Below are positions 14,562 through 23,276 of a stretch of DNA of 64,000 nucleotides, piece by piece. Position 1 is the first letter of the stretch, and each line of letters starts with the position of its first letter. A model generated the notes under the pieces. That model worked only from the letters and a program-made list of their open reading frames with translations. It was not told the DNA's origin and did no database searches. The position numbers were made by a program, and so were the translations under genes. This DNA is from G965279355 sp965279355 (GTDB lineage Bacteria > Pseudomonadota > Alphaproteobacteria > CACIAM-22H2): contig OZ257155.1 of assembly GCA_965279355.1 (NCBI GenBank), positions 2,542,001-2,606,000 of the forward strand, written 5' to 3'.

Positions 14562-17153
14562 CTAAATTACGTTGTCCGCGGCCAGCTTGGCGATCTCCGC
14601 ATCCGAGAAGCCGAGCAGATCGCGCAGGATGTAAACATTGTCCTCGCCATAGCACGGCGCGCCGCGATCGATCGGGCCGCCGACATAGGCGGGAGTCGCG
14701 CTGAGCTTCATGGGAAGTTCGGGCACCGGCCAGGTGCCGATCTTTGTGCCGGTTATTTCGGTCAGCCAGTCCAGCGCCGGCAGCTGCCGATCATTGTCGA
14801 CGCGATCCTCAGCCGTCTGCACCACACCAGCGGCCACCCCACCTTCCTGCAGGCGCTGCATGCAGACATACGCATCCTGCGTCTGGGTCCATGCGGTGAT
14901 GGCTGCATCGAGCGCATCCTGGTTGGCAATACGCCCGGCCAGCGAGGCGAAACGCGGATCGCGCAGCCACTCGCTTTTGCCTGACACATTCACCAACCGG
15001 TGCCAGTCTTCTTCACTCTGACAGGCAATCGCAATCCAGCGATCCACGCCCTGGCAACGGTAAGCACCGTGCGGTGCCATCACTTGATAGGCGGGGCGGT
15101 TGCCGGTTCGGCGGAACGGCCGGTGATTCACTTGCCAGTCGAGCATCGGCACACCGTTGAGGAACAGGCCGGATTCGCATTGCGACGCATCGATCCACTG
15201 CCCCTCGCCGGTTTGTTCGCGGTGATACAGCGCCCCGAGAATCGCCGAGGCAAAACTGTAGGCGCCGATCCAGTCGAGATAGGAGTAACCCCAGCCCGCC
15301 GGCATCGCCGGCTCAGGGAGGCCCGACATCTCCGACGCGCCGGTGAATGCGGCAGCGACCGGACCGACGGTGCGGAAACGGCCATAGGTGCCGTACGCCC
15401 CCATCCCCGATTGCTGGATATAGATGATGTCGGGCCGCAGCGACTTCAGCACATTGTAGCCAAGACCGGCGCGTTCGAGCACGCCAGGCGAGAAGCCCTC
15501 CGCGACGACGTCGGACATCTGAATCAGGCGCTTGGCGATATCGAGACCGCGCGGATCACGGATGTTGAGCGACAGACCGCGCTTGCCGGCGTTCTTGTTC
15601 ATGAACTGCCCACCCATATCCGGGTCGGTCACGCCTTGCAGCGGCGCCGTCGCGGTGCGGCGCGCTTCGCGACCGCCGACCGGCGCCATTGCGGCGAGGC
15701 GCGTGTCGGGATGTGCCTTCCATTCGACCTTGAAGCTTTCGGCCCCCAATGCGGCGAGGAAACGCGTGCCACCGGCGGACGCCAGGAACCAGGAGAAATC
15801 GAAGATGCGGATGTTCTGAAGCGCAAATGGCTTGTTGCGCGTCGATAATTGCGGCGGTTCATTCCGCTTCTTTGGTTGCGGCTCGGCGCGCGGCGTCGCT
15901 GCCGCCGCAAGCACCGAAGCTGTGTCCTCTCCCAGCAGCGGCGCACGGCGGCCGGGAATCCACCGCGTCTTGTCGCTGCGCCACTTGCTGACGGGGTAGC
16001 GCAAAGTCATGCCGAGTTCGGGATGCTCGACATCGCCCAGCGAACCGCGCTTCAGCCAATGCTCGTCATCCAGGCTCTCATGCGGCTTGCGCAGCGGCGC
16101 CCACATCAGACCGGCATCCTGCGCCTCGCGCCACGGCACGTTCTCGAACGTGCACGCGCGGATCAGCCGCTGCGCCGCCTCGATCAGCTGCATGCCGCGC
16201 GCGCTGTTAGCGGAGCTGCCGGGAACGCGGCGCCCCTTCTCCCCCGCTTCCGGCGGCTTGACCTCCAGCTCCATCGCGATCTTGTGGTTCTGCAGGAACG
16301 GAATGAGCTTGCTCTCTTCCTGCGTCATGCCGGTCATGTACCAGCGGCCGTCCTTGGTGTGGCAGATGGTCGGCGTGCGATCGGTCTTTTCGAAGGCATG
16401 ACGGCAAGTCTGCCGGTTTACCGGCGCGCGACGCATGATCCACGACATGACGTCGAGTTCGGTGTTCTTCGACACCGCCTCGTGCACGGCGCAGCTCACA
16501 TCCTGCCCTTCGCCCGTTCGCACGCGATGCATGAGGGCCGCAAGAACACCGACCACGAGCTGCTCGCCCGCGATGTGATAGGCCTGCCAGAATTGCGGCG
16601 CGATCGGCGGCACGTCGTATTTGCCGGACAGGTCGGGATCGTAGCCGCAATTCGACATCACCCCGCCCAGCGCCAGATGGACGAGATCGGAGCCGCGGAA
16701 ATCCTTCCACGGACCGGTATCGCCGAACGGCGTCATGCGCGCGGTGATCAACTTCGGGAACTTCGCCAAGAGCGCATCGCGGTCCAGGCCCAGTGCCTTG
16801 TTAACCTCGCCGCTGCTCGCATCGAGCAACACGTCGGCCGAGGCGAGGAGGCGGAGGAGCGATGCCTTGCCTTCGGCCTTTTTCAGGTCGAGTACGGCCG
16901 AACGCTTGCCGCGATTGTAGGCCCAGAAGAACAGCGACTTGTTGGGGTCTGGCTTGTCCTCGTGGAACGGCGCCAGATGACGGCTGCTGCTCCCTTCCGG
17001 CGGCTCCACCTTCACCACATCGGCGCCGAGACCAGAGAGCAACAGACCGCTGTATTCGGCGGTCTCATCGCCGATCTCGATGACCGTGACCCCTTCCAGC
17101 ATGCCGGGTGTCTTGGCGCTGGTATCGACGGGCTGCGAACCGGAATCAGGCAT
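14562..17153 (-). CDS. Double-length family III CoA-transferase (two CaiB/BaiF domains fused)
   Basis: This 863-residue protein contains two complete family III CoA-transferase units. Residues ~15-420 begin MLEGVTVIEIGDETAEY and carry GADVVKVEPPEG; residues ~440-863 begin FALQNIRIFDFSWFLASAG. Normal members are 400-450 residues and dimerise, so this may be an intramolecular pair. In the C-terminal half, an Asp lies in the helix where the catalytic Asp is expected (YLDWIGAYSFASAIL). The matching N-terminal stretch, WQAYHIAGEQLVVGVLAAL, has no Asp, so that half may be inactive. The enzyme should move CoA onto a carboxylic acid to activate it for thiolytic breakdown by the thiolase-like protein upstream. 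Confidence 0.87.
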   Translation of the reverse strand: MPDSGSQPVDTSAKTPGMLEGVTVIEIGDETAEYSGLLLSGLGADVVKVEPPEGSSSRHLAPFHEDKPDPNKSLFFWAYNRGKRSAVLDLKKAEGKASLLRLLASADVLLDASSGEVNKALGLDRDALLAKFPKLITARMTPFGDTGPWKDFRGSDLVHLALGGVMSNCGYDPDLSGKYDVPPIAPQFWQAYHIAGEQLVVGVLAALMHRVRTGEGQDVSCAVHEAVSKNTELDVMSWIMRRAPVNRQTCRHAFEKTDRTPTICHTKDGRWYMTGMTQEESKLIPFLQNHKIAMELEVKPPEAGEKGRRVPGSSANSARGMQLIEAAQRLIRACTFENVPWREAQDAGLMWAPLRKPHESLDDEHWLKRGSLGDVEHPELGMTLRYPVSKWRSDKTRWIPGRRAPLLGEDTASVLAAAATPRAEPQPKKRNEPPQLSTRNKPFALQNIRIFDFSWFLASAGGTRFLAALGAESFKVEWKAHPDTRLAAMAPVGGREARRTATAPLQGVTDPDMGGQFMNKNAGKRGLSLNIRDPRGLDIAKRLIQMSDVVAEGFSPGVLERAGLGYNVLKSLRPDIIYIQQSGMGAYGTYGRFRTVGPVAAAFTGASEMSGLPEPAMPAGWGYSYLDWIGAYSFASAILGALYHREQTGEGQWIDASQCESGLFLNGVPMLDWQVNHRPFRRTGNRPAYQVMAPHGAYRCQGVDRWIAIACQSEEDWHRLVNVSGKSEWLRDPRFASLAGRIANQDALDAAITAWTQTQDAYVCMQRLQEGGVAAGVVQTAEDRVDNDRQLPALDWLTEITGTKIGTWPVPELPMKLSATPAYVGGPIDRGAPCYGEDNVYILRDLLGFSDAEIAKLAADNVI

Positions 17154-17174
17154 TAAAGACCTCGAAAAAAGAAA

Positions 17175-17591
17175 TCAGTCGACGGTGAATTGCGGCAGGG
17201 TAATCGCGTCAGTCACCGGCTCGAACACCACGCGCACAGGAGCCCCGACTTTTGGCTCGCCCTTCATACCCTTGGCGAAATTGGTGACGAAGAGCGGCCC
17301 TTCTTTGAGCTGCACCAGGCACACGGTGTAGGGCAGATCCTTCTCGAAGGCCGGCCAGTAGGCGCGATGGTAGACAATCCAGGATTTGAGAGTTCCCTCG
17401 CCGCTCGCCGGACGCCATTCCAGTTCGCTCGAAAGGCATTTGGGGCAGACCGGATTGGGCGGGTAGTGCGCATGGCTGCACCTGGCGCAGGTCTGCATCA
17501 CAAACTTGCCGGCCTTCGCGTTGTCCCAGAACGGACGATTGAGATCGTCGATATGCGGTAGCGGCTTGGCGTATCCGTCGGCTTTGGTCAT
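17175..17591 (-). CDS. DUF35 zinc-ribbon/OB-fold protein, thiolase partner
   Basis: This 138-residue protein has the DUF35 layout: an N-terminal helix (NRPFWDNAKAGKFVMQ), a four-Cys zinc ribbon C-x2-C ... C-x2-C (CARC, CPKC), then an OB-fold ending in VVFEP. DUF35 proteins are nearly always paired with thiolase-like enzymes and act as acyl-CoA-binding or scaffolding subunits. It lies 12 bases after the thiolase-like gene, which fits such a complex. Confidence 0.88.
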   Translation of the reverse strand: MTKADGYAKPLPHIDDLNRPFWDNAKAGKFVMQTCARCSHAHYPPNPVCPKCLSSELEWRPASGEGTLKSWIVYHRAYWPAFEKDLPYTVCLVQLKEGPLFVTNFAKGMKGEPKVGAPVRVVFEPVTDAITLPQFTVD

Positions 17592-17603
17592 GAATCGCCT
17601 CCG

Positions 17604-18731
17604 TCAACTGCCGGTGTAGATGATCGAGCGCGTGCACGGCGTCGACTGGACGTACTGCACCACTTCGCAATCAGGGATTTGCCGATCGCCGCATTCACCG
17701 CGGACTTGGCGCACCGCTTCGACGTTCAGTCCCCAGCCCTGCATGTAGGAATTGGAGAGGTGCCCGCCGTCGGTATTCATCGGCAGGCGGCCGCCGATCT
17801 TGAGCGCGCCGCCCTCGACGAAGCTGCCGCTTTCGCCGCGCTTGCAGAAGCCCAGGCCTTCAAGCGCGAACAGAACAGTCGGCGTGAAATTGTCGTAGCA
17901 CATCAGCGCATCGACATCAGCGTGTGAGACGCCGGCCATGGCATAGGCTTCCGCGCCCGCCTTGCGCGTCGGCTCGTGCCAGAAATCGGCATCGAGATTC
18001 GTGAACGATCCGTTCACGTAGTCTTCCTGCGCGCCGAGGCCTGAGACCAGCACCGGCTTCTTCTTGAAGTCACGCGCGCGCTCAGCGGTCGTCATGATCA
18101 TGCAGACCGCACCGTCGTTGATCAGGCAGTAATCGAGAAGGCGTAGAGGATCGACAATGAACTTCGAGTTCTGATGATCGTCGATGGTGATTGGCTTGCG
18201 CATCACCGCGGTCGGATTAAGTCCCGCGTGATAGCGGAACGCGACCGAGACTTCCGCCAGATGTCGCGATTGCGTGCCATAGCGGCCCATATGCTCACGG
18301 AACATCATCGCATGCTGGGCACCGGGAGACGTGAAGCCCCAGGCATCCCATAGCGACACACCTTCCCCGCCGTAATTCATGCGCCTGGATCGGCCGATAT
18401 TCGCGTAGATCAGCGCAACGTATTTGGCACGGCCCGTGGCCAGCGCCATCGTTGCCTCGATAACCCCCATTCCGGACATGCGGCCGTGCGCCGGCAAAGG
18501 CATAGTCCACCGGGGCTTGAGCCCGAGGATCTCGCCCATCCGGCCGTAATAGGGAATGCGGCAAACCAGCAGTCCGTCGATCTGGTTCTTGTCGATCCCG
18601 CAATCCTCCACCGCATTACGGAAGGCTTCGGCGCCTAGGCCGTAATCGTCGATCTCGGGGAAGCTGCCATAACGCGTCGTGCCGACGCCGATGACGGCGG
18701 CCTTGTTTTTCAGTTGGATAAGATCGCTCAT
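17604..18731 (-). CDS. Thiolase-superfamily protein lacking the usual nucleophilic Cys
   Basis: This 375-residue protein has the sterol-carrier/lipid-transfer type thiolase fold. It opens KAAVIGVGTTRYG, and its C-terminal half contains YDNFTPTVLFALEGLGF and the NTDGGHLSNSYMQGWG glycine loop. In true thiolases a Cys sits about residue 85-95, in a ...C-x-S/G-G... turn before a helix. Here that turn reads AHGRMSGMGVIEATMALATG, with no Cys. It may use other chemistry or act in a complex with the DUF35 protein encoded 12 bases downstream. It is probably involved in the CoA-ester breakdown step of this block. Confidence 0.82.
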   Translation of the reverse strand: MSDLIQLKNKAAVIGVGTTRYGSFPEIDDYGLGAEAFRNAVEDCGIDKNQIDGLLVCRIPYYGRMGEILGLKPRWTMPLPAHGRMSGMGVIEATMALATGRAKYVALIYANIGRSRRMNYGGEGVSLWDAWGFTSPGAQHAMMFREHMGRYGTQSRHLAEVSVAFRYHAGLNPTAVMRKPITIDDHQNSKFIVDPLRLLDYCLINDGAVCMIMTTAERARDFKKKPVLVSGLGAQEDYVNGSFTNLDADFWHEPTRKAGAEAYAMAGVSHADVDALMCYDNFTPTVLFALEGLGFCKRGESGSFVEGGALKIGGRLPMNTDGGHLSNSYMQGWGLNVEAVRQVRGECGDRQIPDCEVVQYVQSTPCTRSIIYTGS

Positions 18732-18746
18732 CTAAGTCGCTCAGTC

Positions 18747-19799
18747 TCAGGCCGGCTGTAGACGATAGACGCGCGCCGCCGTTCCCCGGAACAAGGCTAC
18801 CTTCTCTGCCTCGGAATAGCCCTGGGCGATCCTCTTGAACGCGTTCCACAGTGTGACGTAGCTACAGCTTTGCTTGTCGACTGGAAAATTGCTTTCGAAC
18901 ATCGCGCGGTCCACGCCGAACGCTTCGATGCAATGCTCGAGATAAGGGCGCCAGACATCCGCAAGTTCCTGCGAGGTCGGCGGCGTGTCGCGCGCCTCGA
19001 AGTGGAACCCGCAGCTATGCATGCCGAGGCCGCCGAGCTTGATCATCACGTTTGGATTTTGCGCCAGGCTGGAGATTTCCTTGCGCCATGCCGCGAAAAT
19101 CTCGTCCTTGCGGCCGGCATAACTGCCCATGCCGAGCAGCCCGCCGATATGGTCGACGATGATCGCTGTTCCAGGGAATTTCTTCGCGAGCTTCGACACG
19201 TCATCGAGCTGGTGGAAATAGGTCCACACATCGAAGCTGAGCCCAAGCGGGCCGAGCTTGGCGAAGCCTTCGTAGAACTTGACTTCGTTCAGCACATGCC
19301 GCGGGACCTTGAGTCGGATCACCTTCTGGACCTCTGGATCGGTGTCCCAGTTCGACGCATGCCGGACGCCGCGGAACCGTCCGCCGCCGACGCGCAGATG
19401 CTGCTCCAGCACCTTTTCCACCGCAGCGCCCATGCGCAAATCGGCGAAACCGACGATGCCTTCGCACAGGCGTGACTTGCCATAAAGGCCGCTTGCCGCC
19501 ATCGCGGCGATGCCGTTCACAAACTCTGTCTCGCCGGTCGGCGCCATCGCTGGATCGCCGTCCGCGCGATACATCGCTGCGCATTGCACGAAGACGGTCG
19601 AGATGATGTTGTGGCCGCTATAGACGTCGTCAGCCAGTTCCTCGATCAAGTAGCGGCTCTCGCGATCCCAGACATGGTGATGAGGATCGATGATCGGCAA
19701 CTCCGGATCGATTGGCGCCTCGACGCGCTTGGTGTGCCATGCCGTTTGGCGGACCAGCGGATCCGCGCCGGTCCTGAGCTTGTTTTGAAATCCGGCCAC
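18747..19799 (-). CDS. Amidohydrolase (TIM-barrel, Amidohydro_2 type)
   Basis: This 350-residue enzyme begins PELPIIDPHHHVWDRE, where H-x-H is the first metal ligand pair of the amidohydrolase-2 family. A further His lies in VDHIGGLLGMG near residue 220, and the catalytic Asp/Glu region is FESNFPVDKQ towards the end. Members include lactonases and decarboxylases acting on aromatic and muconate-like acids (2-pyrone-4,6-dicarboxylate hydrolase, gamma-resorcylate decarboxylase relatives). The GTG start at 19799 has a GGGAGG site nine bases upstream. It is the first gene of a four-gene unit ending with the CoA-transferase. Confidence 0.83.
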   Translation of the reverse strand: MAGFQNKLRTGADPLVRQTAWHTKRVEAPIDPELPIIDPHHHVWDRESRYLIEELADDVYSGHNIISTVFVQCAAMYRADGDPAMAPTGETEFVNGIAAMAASGLYGKSRLCEGIVGFADLRMGAAVEKVLEQHLRVGGGRFRGVRHASNWDTDPEVQKVIRLKVPRHVLNEVKFYEGFAKLGPLGLSFDVWTYFHQLDDVSKLAKKFPGTAIIVDHIGGLLGMGSYAGRKDEIFAAWRKEISSLAQNPNVMIKLGGLGMHSCGFHFEARDTPPTSQELADVWRPYLEHCIEAFGVDRAMFESNFPVDKQSCSYVTLWNAFKRIAQGYSEAEKVALFRGTAARVYRLQPA

Positions 19800-19855
19800 G
19801 ATGCGCGTCCTCCCGTTTTTCTATCTGCTGCGGCGCGAACGCGCGACGAGTAAGC

Positions 19856-19867
19856 TGACCGGACAAT
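19856..19867. promoter_or_regulatory. GTCCGGAC-type site, site 3 (amidohydrolase/SnoaL gap)
   Basis: The site reads TGACCGGACAAT, a one-base variant of the TTGTCCGGACAA palindrome when read on the minus strand. It lies 57 bases upstream of the amidohydrolase start. Confidence 0.5.
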
Positions 19868-19910
19868 ATAAGTTGGTGATGTTGTTGACAAGGCCCGAAG
19901 GGTGTAAATC

Positions 19911-19923
19911 TGACCGGACAAAT
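19911..19923. promoter_or_regulatory. GTCCGGAC-type site, site 4 (amidohydrolase/SnoaL gap)
   Basis: The site reads TGACCGGACAAAT, the same variant and direction as site 3 and 55 bases from it. It ends 18 bases before the SnoaL-like gene, near its ribosome site, so binding there could block expression. Confidence 0.5.
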
Positions 19924-19940
19924 AGAGATCAGGAGATCAT

Positions 19941-20381
19941 ATGGACCTCGCGCGCCGCCGACGGATAGAAGAAGAGTGCCGCACGCTGATCACTACGCTC
20001 GTGCATCACTATGATCGCGGCGAGGCGGAAGCATCGGCGAAGCTGTTCACGCCGGACGGGTTGTGGGTGAAGTCACAGAAGCCGTATCGCGGCCACCAGG
20101 AAATCCTCGACTCCTTTGCCACGCAGCCGGCGACGCTGGTCTTGCGCCACGTCACCACAAACATCCATGTCACCGTTCACGACGAGAAGAACGCCAGCGC
20201 GGCCAGCTACTATCTGGTCTTTGTCGGCCACCGCGACCCGCAACAACCCGATGCCGAGCTTCCGCTCGATCATCCCGGCGCGCTGGGCGAATGGTCCGAC
20301 AGCTTTGTCCTCACGGACGTTGGCTGGCGCTTCGCTAAGCGTGAGGGACGGCGCATCTTCGGACGACGCGCCACCAAATAA
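19941..20381 (+). CDS. SnoaL-like / NTF2-fold small protein
   Basis: This 146-residue protein has the cone-shaped NTF2 fold pattern. An N-terminal helix (RRRRIEEECRTLITTLVHHYDRG) is followed by AKLFTPDGLWV, then the GHQEILDSFA helix and alternating strands. SnoaL-like members act as isomerases, dehydratases or ring-closing cyclases, or as the small subunit of ring-hydroxylating enzymes. It is divergent from the amidohydrolase and shares the two operators. No catalytic residues can be assigned with confidence. Confidence 0.78.
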   Translation: MDLARRRRIEEECRTLITTLVHHYDRGEAEASAKLFTPDGLWVKSQKPYRGHQEILDSFATQPATLVLRHVTTNIHVTVHDEKNASAASYYLVFVGHRDPQQPDAELPLDHPGALGEWSDSFVLTDVGWRFAKREGRRIFGRRATK

Positions 20382-20383
20382 CG

Positions 20384-21364
20384 CTAGAGCTTCTGGATCT
20401 TGGCGAGTTCGACATACTTGCCCCAGTCCGCGTAGTCCTGGGCAAGCATCTCCTTAAGCATTTTTGAATTGCCGGCATAGGGGCTCGCGCCGAAGCGGGT
20501 GAGGAACTCGCGGGTCGCATCGGAACGGACGATCTGGTTGAACCAGCCCTCAAGCTTGGTAAAAACCGGCGCCGGCAAGCCCTTCGGAGCATGGATCGAC
20601 CACCAGCTGATAAGATGCATGTCGATCCCCGCTTCCCTGGCGCTGGGTATTTCGGGCGTTCCCTCCATCCGCTCCCGCGATGTCGTACACAGCGCGCGCA
20701 CGTGACCGTTGCGGGCCAGCTCGCCCACGGTGCCGGGATCAACAAACTGGAACACCAGCTTGCCGCTTTTGATGTCGTTGATCGATTCCGGCGTCGTGCG
20801 GTACGGGACGTTTGTCGCCTCAAGATCGAACTGCTTCAGGAACAGCGCACAGGCGACAAGCGCCGTGTTAGTGGTGGTGCCGTAGAAGGCCTGTCCCTTT
20901 TGGGCGCGCAGATAGGCGACAAGCTCGGCCACGCTGCGATGCGGGCTGTCGGCGCCGACACACAGCACAAAGGCCTGCTTGATCGCCGGCGTGATGTGAT
21001 CGAAATCGTTGATCGGGTCGAAGGTGAGGCTCTTGAAGAGATGTTTCGCCGCCGCAAGCGACGACGAACCCGGCGCCACCCAGATCGTGTAGCCGTCCGG
21101 CCTGGAGCGGAGCACATACTCGGTGGCCAGCAAACCGTTCGCCCCGGGCTTGTTCTCGGTGATGACCGACTTACCGCTGAGAGTGCTCAACTGGTTGCCG
21201 AAGAACCGCACAAAGATATCCGCGGTGCTGCCGGCCGGAAAGCCGCAGACCGAGTGGATCTCCTTGGCGGGGTAGCTACCAGCCTGCCCGAATGCATTGC
21301 CGGTGAACGGCAGGCTGGCCGCCGCGGCCGCCGTAGATTGCAGAAGCGTGCGACGCGACAGCAT
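20384..21364 (-). CDS. Bug/TctC-family periplasmic carboxylate-binding protein 1
   Basis: This 326-residue protein starts with a Tat-like or Sec signal (SRRTLLQSTAAAAASLPF, mature from about QAGSYPAK). The family hallmark SVCGFPAGSTADIFVRFF follows, then ENKPGANGLLATEYVLRSRPDGY, which forms the ligand pocket. Bug proteins capture carboxylates, often for tripartite tricarboxylate transporters, and many catabolic loci carry them without the TctA/TctB membrane genes, as here. It is adjacent to a second copy at 21389, so the pair arose by duplication or as two specificities. The likely ligand is an aromatic or dicarboxylic acid. Confidence 0.85.
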   Translation of the reverse strand: MLSRRTLLQSTAAAAASLPFTGNAFGQAGSYPAKEIHSVCGFPAGSTADIFVRFFGNQLSTLSGKSVITENKPGANGLLATEYVLRSRPDGYTIWVAPGSSSLAAAKHLFKSLTFDPINDFDHITPAIKQAFVLCVGADSPHRSVAELVAYLRAQKGQAFYGTTTNTALVACALFLKQFDLEATNVPYRTTPESINDIKSGKLVFQFVDPGTVGELARNGHVRALCTTSRERMEGTPEIPSAREAGIDMHLISWWSIHAPKGLPAPVFTKLEGWFNQIVRSDATREFLTRFGASPYAGNSKMLKEMLAQDYADWGKYVELAKIQKL

Positions 21365-21388
21365 GTGCGTTTCTCCTCTTATCTCCCC

Positions 21389-22354
21389 TTACTGCGGCTG
21401 GAGGCCGGTGAGCTGCACCAGCCGCGACCAGGTCGCGGTGTCTTCCGCCATCTGCTTCCGCATCCAGTCGGCATCGCCTGCCATCGGAGTGGCCACCACA
21501 GAATCAAGAAATGTCTTGGTGGCGGGCTGGCGGTTGATCTCGGCGAACAGCGCCGCAAGCTTGGCAACGACAGCCGGCGGAGTCTGGGTCGGCACGAAGG
21601 CGCCCCACCAGCCGTCGAAGTGGTAGTTCGGAACGCCGGCTTCCTGCATTGTCGGCAACGGAATGGTGGAGACCTGCGTGTTCGACGCCACTGCAAGTCC
21701 GCGCAACCGGCCGGCTTGGGATAACGGCCAAGCGGTCATTGCATCATTGATGATGAAGTCGAGCGTCTGGTTCTCGACTTCAGGTAGTGCCTGCGAGGCG
21801 CCGCGATAACCGACACCCTCAGCCTGCGCGCCGGTCTGATTGAGAAAGTACGCCGTGGCGATCAGGGTTGTCGGGCTGCCGTAGCCATAACGGCCGAGAG
21901 GCTGTTTCTTCAGACGCTCCACCAGATCGGCGACCGACTTGACGTTTGACTTTGCGCTGACCGACAGCATGAAGGGTGTCGAAAACAGCGGAGCCACCGG
22001 CGCGAAATCCGTGTCGGGATTGAACGGGACTTCCTTCAGCAGAAAGCGCGAGGATGGAATATTCGCGGTGAACCAGATCGTGTAGCCATCGGGTCTGGCG
22101 CGCGCAACAGCGCCGCCGGCCAGCAGACCGAGCGCGCCCGGCTTGTTCTCAAGGATCACAGTCTGCTTGGTGAGTTCCTGTAGCTTGTTCGTGTAGAACC
22201 GGCACAGGATGTCGGAGCTTGTTCCCGGCAGGAAGCCGAGCAGAACATGAATCTGTTTGTCCGGATAATTCTGCTGTGCCCCGGCCGGCAGAGCCCAACC
22301 ACCCAGCAAAGCAGCGGCCGCAACGAGCATGAGCGGAAGTTTTCTGGGTGCCAT
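21389..22354 (-). CDS. Bug/TctC-family periplasmic carboxylate-binding protein 2
   Basis: This 321-residue protein has a typical Sec signal (RKLPLMLVAAAALLGGWALP, mature from about QQNYPDKQ). HVLLGFLPGTSSDILCRFY is the family start, then ENKPGALGLLAGGAVARARPDGY for the pocket, as in the neighbouring gene. Conserved ends show it is a paralogue of the 20384 protein, not a copy error. The gap of about 24 bases suggests one transcript, driven from the site-5 operator upstream. Confidence 0.85.
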   Translation of the reverse strand: MAPRKLPLMLVAAAALLGGWALPAGAQQNYPDKQIHVLLGFLPGTSSDILCRFYTNKLQELTKQTVILENKPGALGLLAGGAVARARPDGYTIWFTANIPSSRFLLKEVPFNPDTDFAPVAPLFSTPFMLSVSAKSNVKSVADLVERLKKQPLGRYGYGSPTTLIATAYFLNQTGAQAEGVGYRGASQALPEVENQTLDFIINDAMTAWPLSQAGRLRGLAVASNTQVSTIPLPTMQEAGVPNYHFDGWWGAFVPTQTPPAVVAKLAALFAEINRQPATKTFLDSVVATPMAGDADWMRKQMAEDTATWSRLVQLTGLQPQ

Positions 22355-22410
22355 CGTTTCCTCCCTGAGCAGGCCTTCGGCCTTGCCTTGACATTGATTG
22401 CGGCGTCATT

Positions 22411-22422
22411 ATTGTCCGGACA
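22411..22422. promoter_or_regulatory. GTCCGGAC palindrome, site 5 (Bug/SDR gap)
   Basis: The site reads ATTGTCCGGACA, in the 145-base gap between the divergent Bug gene (start 22354) and the SDR (start 22500). It could control both directions. Confidence 0.6.
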
Positions 22423-22499
22423 GTTTTCGCAAGCAAGCCCAAATCAATACGCCGCGCGGGAATCCAGATTCCGCAACCGCTCGCCATCCTGGGGACGCC

Positions 22500-23276
22500 G
22501 TGAACAGACTCAAAGACAAGGTTGTCGTCATCACCGGCGGTGCGGCGGGCATCGGCGCCGCGACAGCGCGGCTCTGCGCCCAGGAAGGCGCGCGCGTCGT
22601 CACCTTCGATATCGACGTGGCGAACGGCACAATGGTGCAGGACGACATTCGCCAATCAGGCGGCGACGCCTTGTTCGTGCGCATTGACATCACCAATGAG
22701 GAAAGCGTCAAGGCGGGTATCACCGCGGCCGTCACCCGCCATGGCAAGATCGACTCGATGGTGAATATCGCCGGTGGATCGGCCACCACCGATGCTCCGG
22801 TGGATCAGGTCGATATGGCGTTATGGGACAAGACCATCGATCTCAATCTCAAGGGCACCCTACTTTGCTGCCGGCATGCAGTCCCGCATCTGATTGCCAA
22901 TGGCGGCGGCACCATCATCAATACAGCGTCATGGGCCGCGCTGTCAGGCTTCCGCAAGCATATCTATGTCGCGTCCAAAGGGGGCGTGGTGGCCATGACC
23001 CGCGCCCTTGCCGGCGACTACGCAAAGGACAATATCCGCGCCAATGTCGTGTGCCCTGGTGGCGTGATGACCGAGCGCAGCCGCCAGCGCTACGGTGCCG
23101 CTGCAGCGGCGGCAGGCAGCCCGGAAGCCAAACAGGCGCAGGATTCGTCGAAATACCCGTTCTTTCGCGGCGAAGCGATCGATATCGCCTACATCAACGT
23201 CTTCCTGATCTCGGATGAATCCCGGATGATCACGGGCGCCACAATTCAGGCGGATGGCGGGCGGTCGTCTTATTAA
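22500..23276 (+). CDS. Short-chain dehydrogenase/reductase
   Basis: This 258-residue SDR starts with the GTG at 22500, preceded by GGGGA. It has the Rossmann glycine motif TGGAAGIG near residue 14, and the NAG-equivalent is NIAGGS. The catalytic Ser and Tyr-x3-Lys lie in NTASWAALSGFRKHIYVASKGG, with Y-V-A-S-K as the active site. It uses NAD(P) to oxidise or reduce an alcohol or ketone. Its stop overlaps the GntR stop on the other strand. The partner substrate in this block may be the product of the GMC enzyme or CoA-ester breakdown; this is inferred. Confidence 0.87.
   Translation: MNRLKDKVVVITGGAAGIGAATARLCAQEGARVVTFDIDVANGTMVQDDIRQSGGDALFVRIDITNEESVKAGITAAVTRHGKIDSMVNIAGGSATTDAPVDQVDMALWDKTIDLNLKGTLLCCRHAVPHLIANGGGTIINTASWAALSGFRKHIYVASKGGVVAMTRALAGDYAKDNIRANVVCPGGVMTERSRQRYGAAAAAAGSPEAKQAQDSSKYPFFRGEAIDIAYINVFLISDESRMITGATIQADGGRSSY

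Noticed and set aside
15849..17156. 435-codon plus-strand open frame across the CoA-transferase gene
   Set aside because: Antisense shadow of a clear CoA-transferase; composition rich in R, H and A with no family motifs.
22254..22268. TTTGTCCGGATAATT inside the second Bug gene as an eighth GntR site
   Set aside because: It lies in the coding region, breaks the palindrome (GGAT in place of GGAC), and may be chance.
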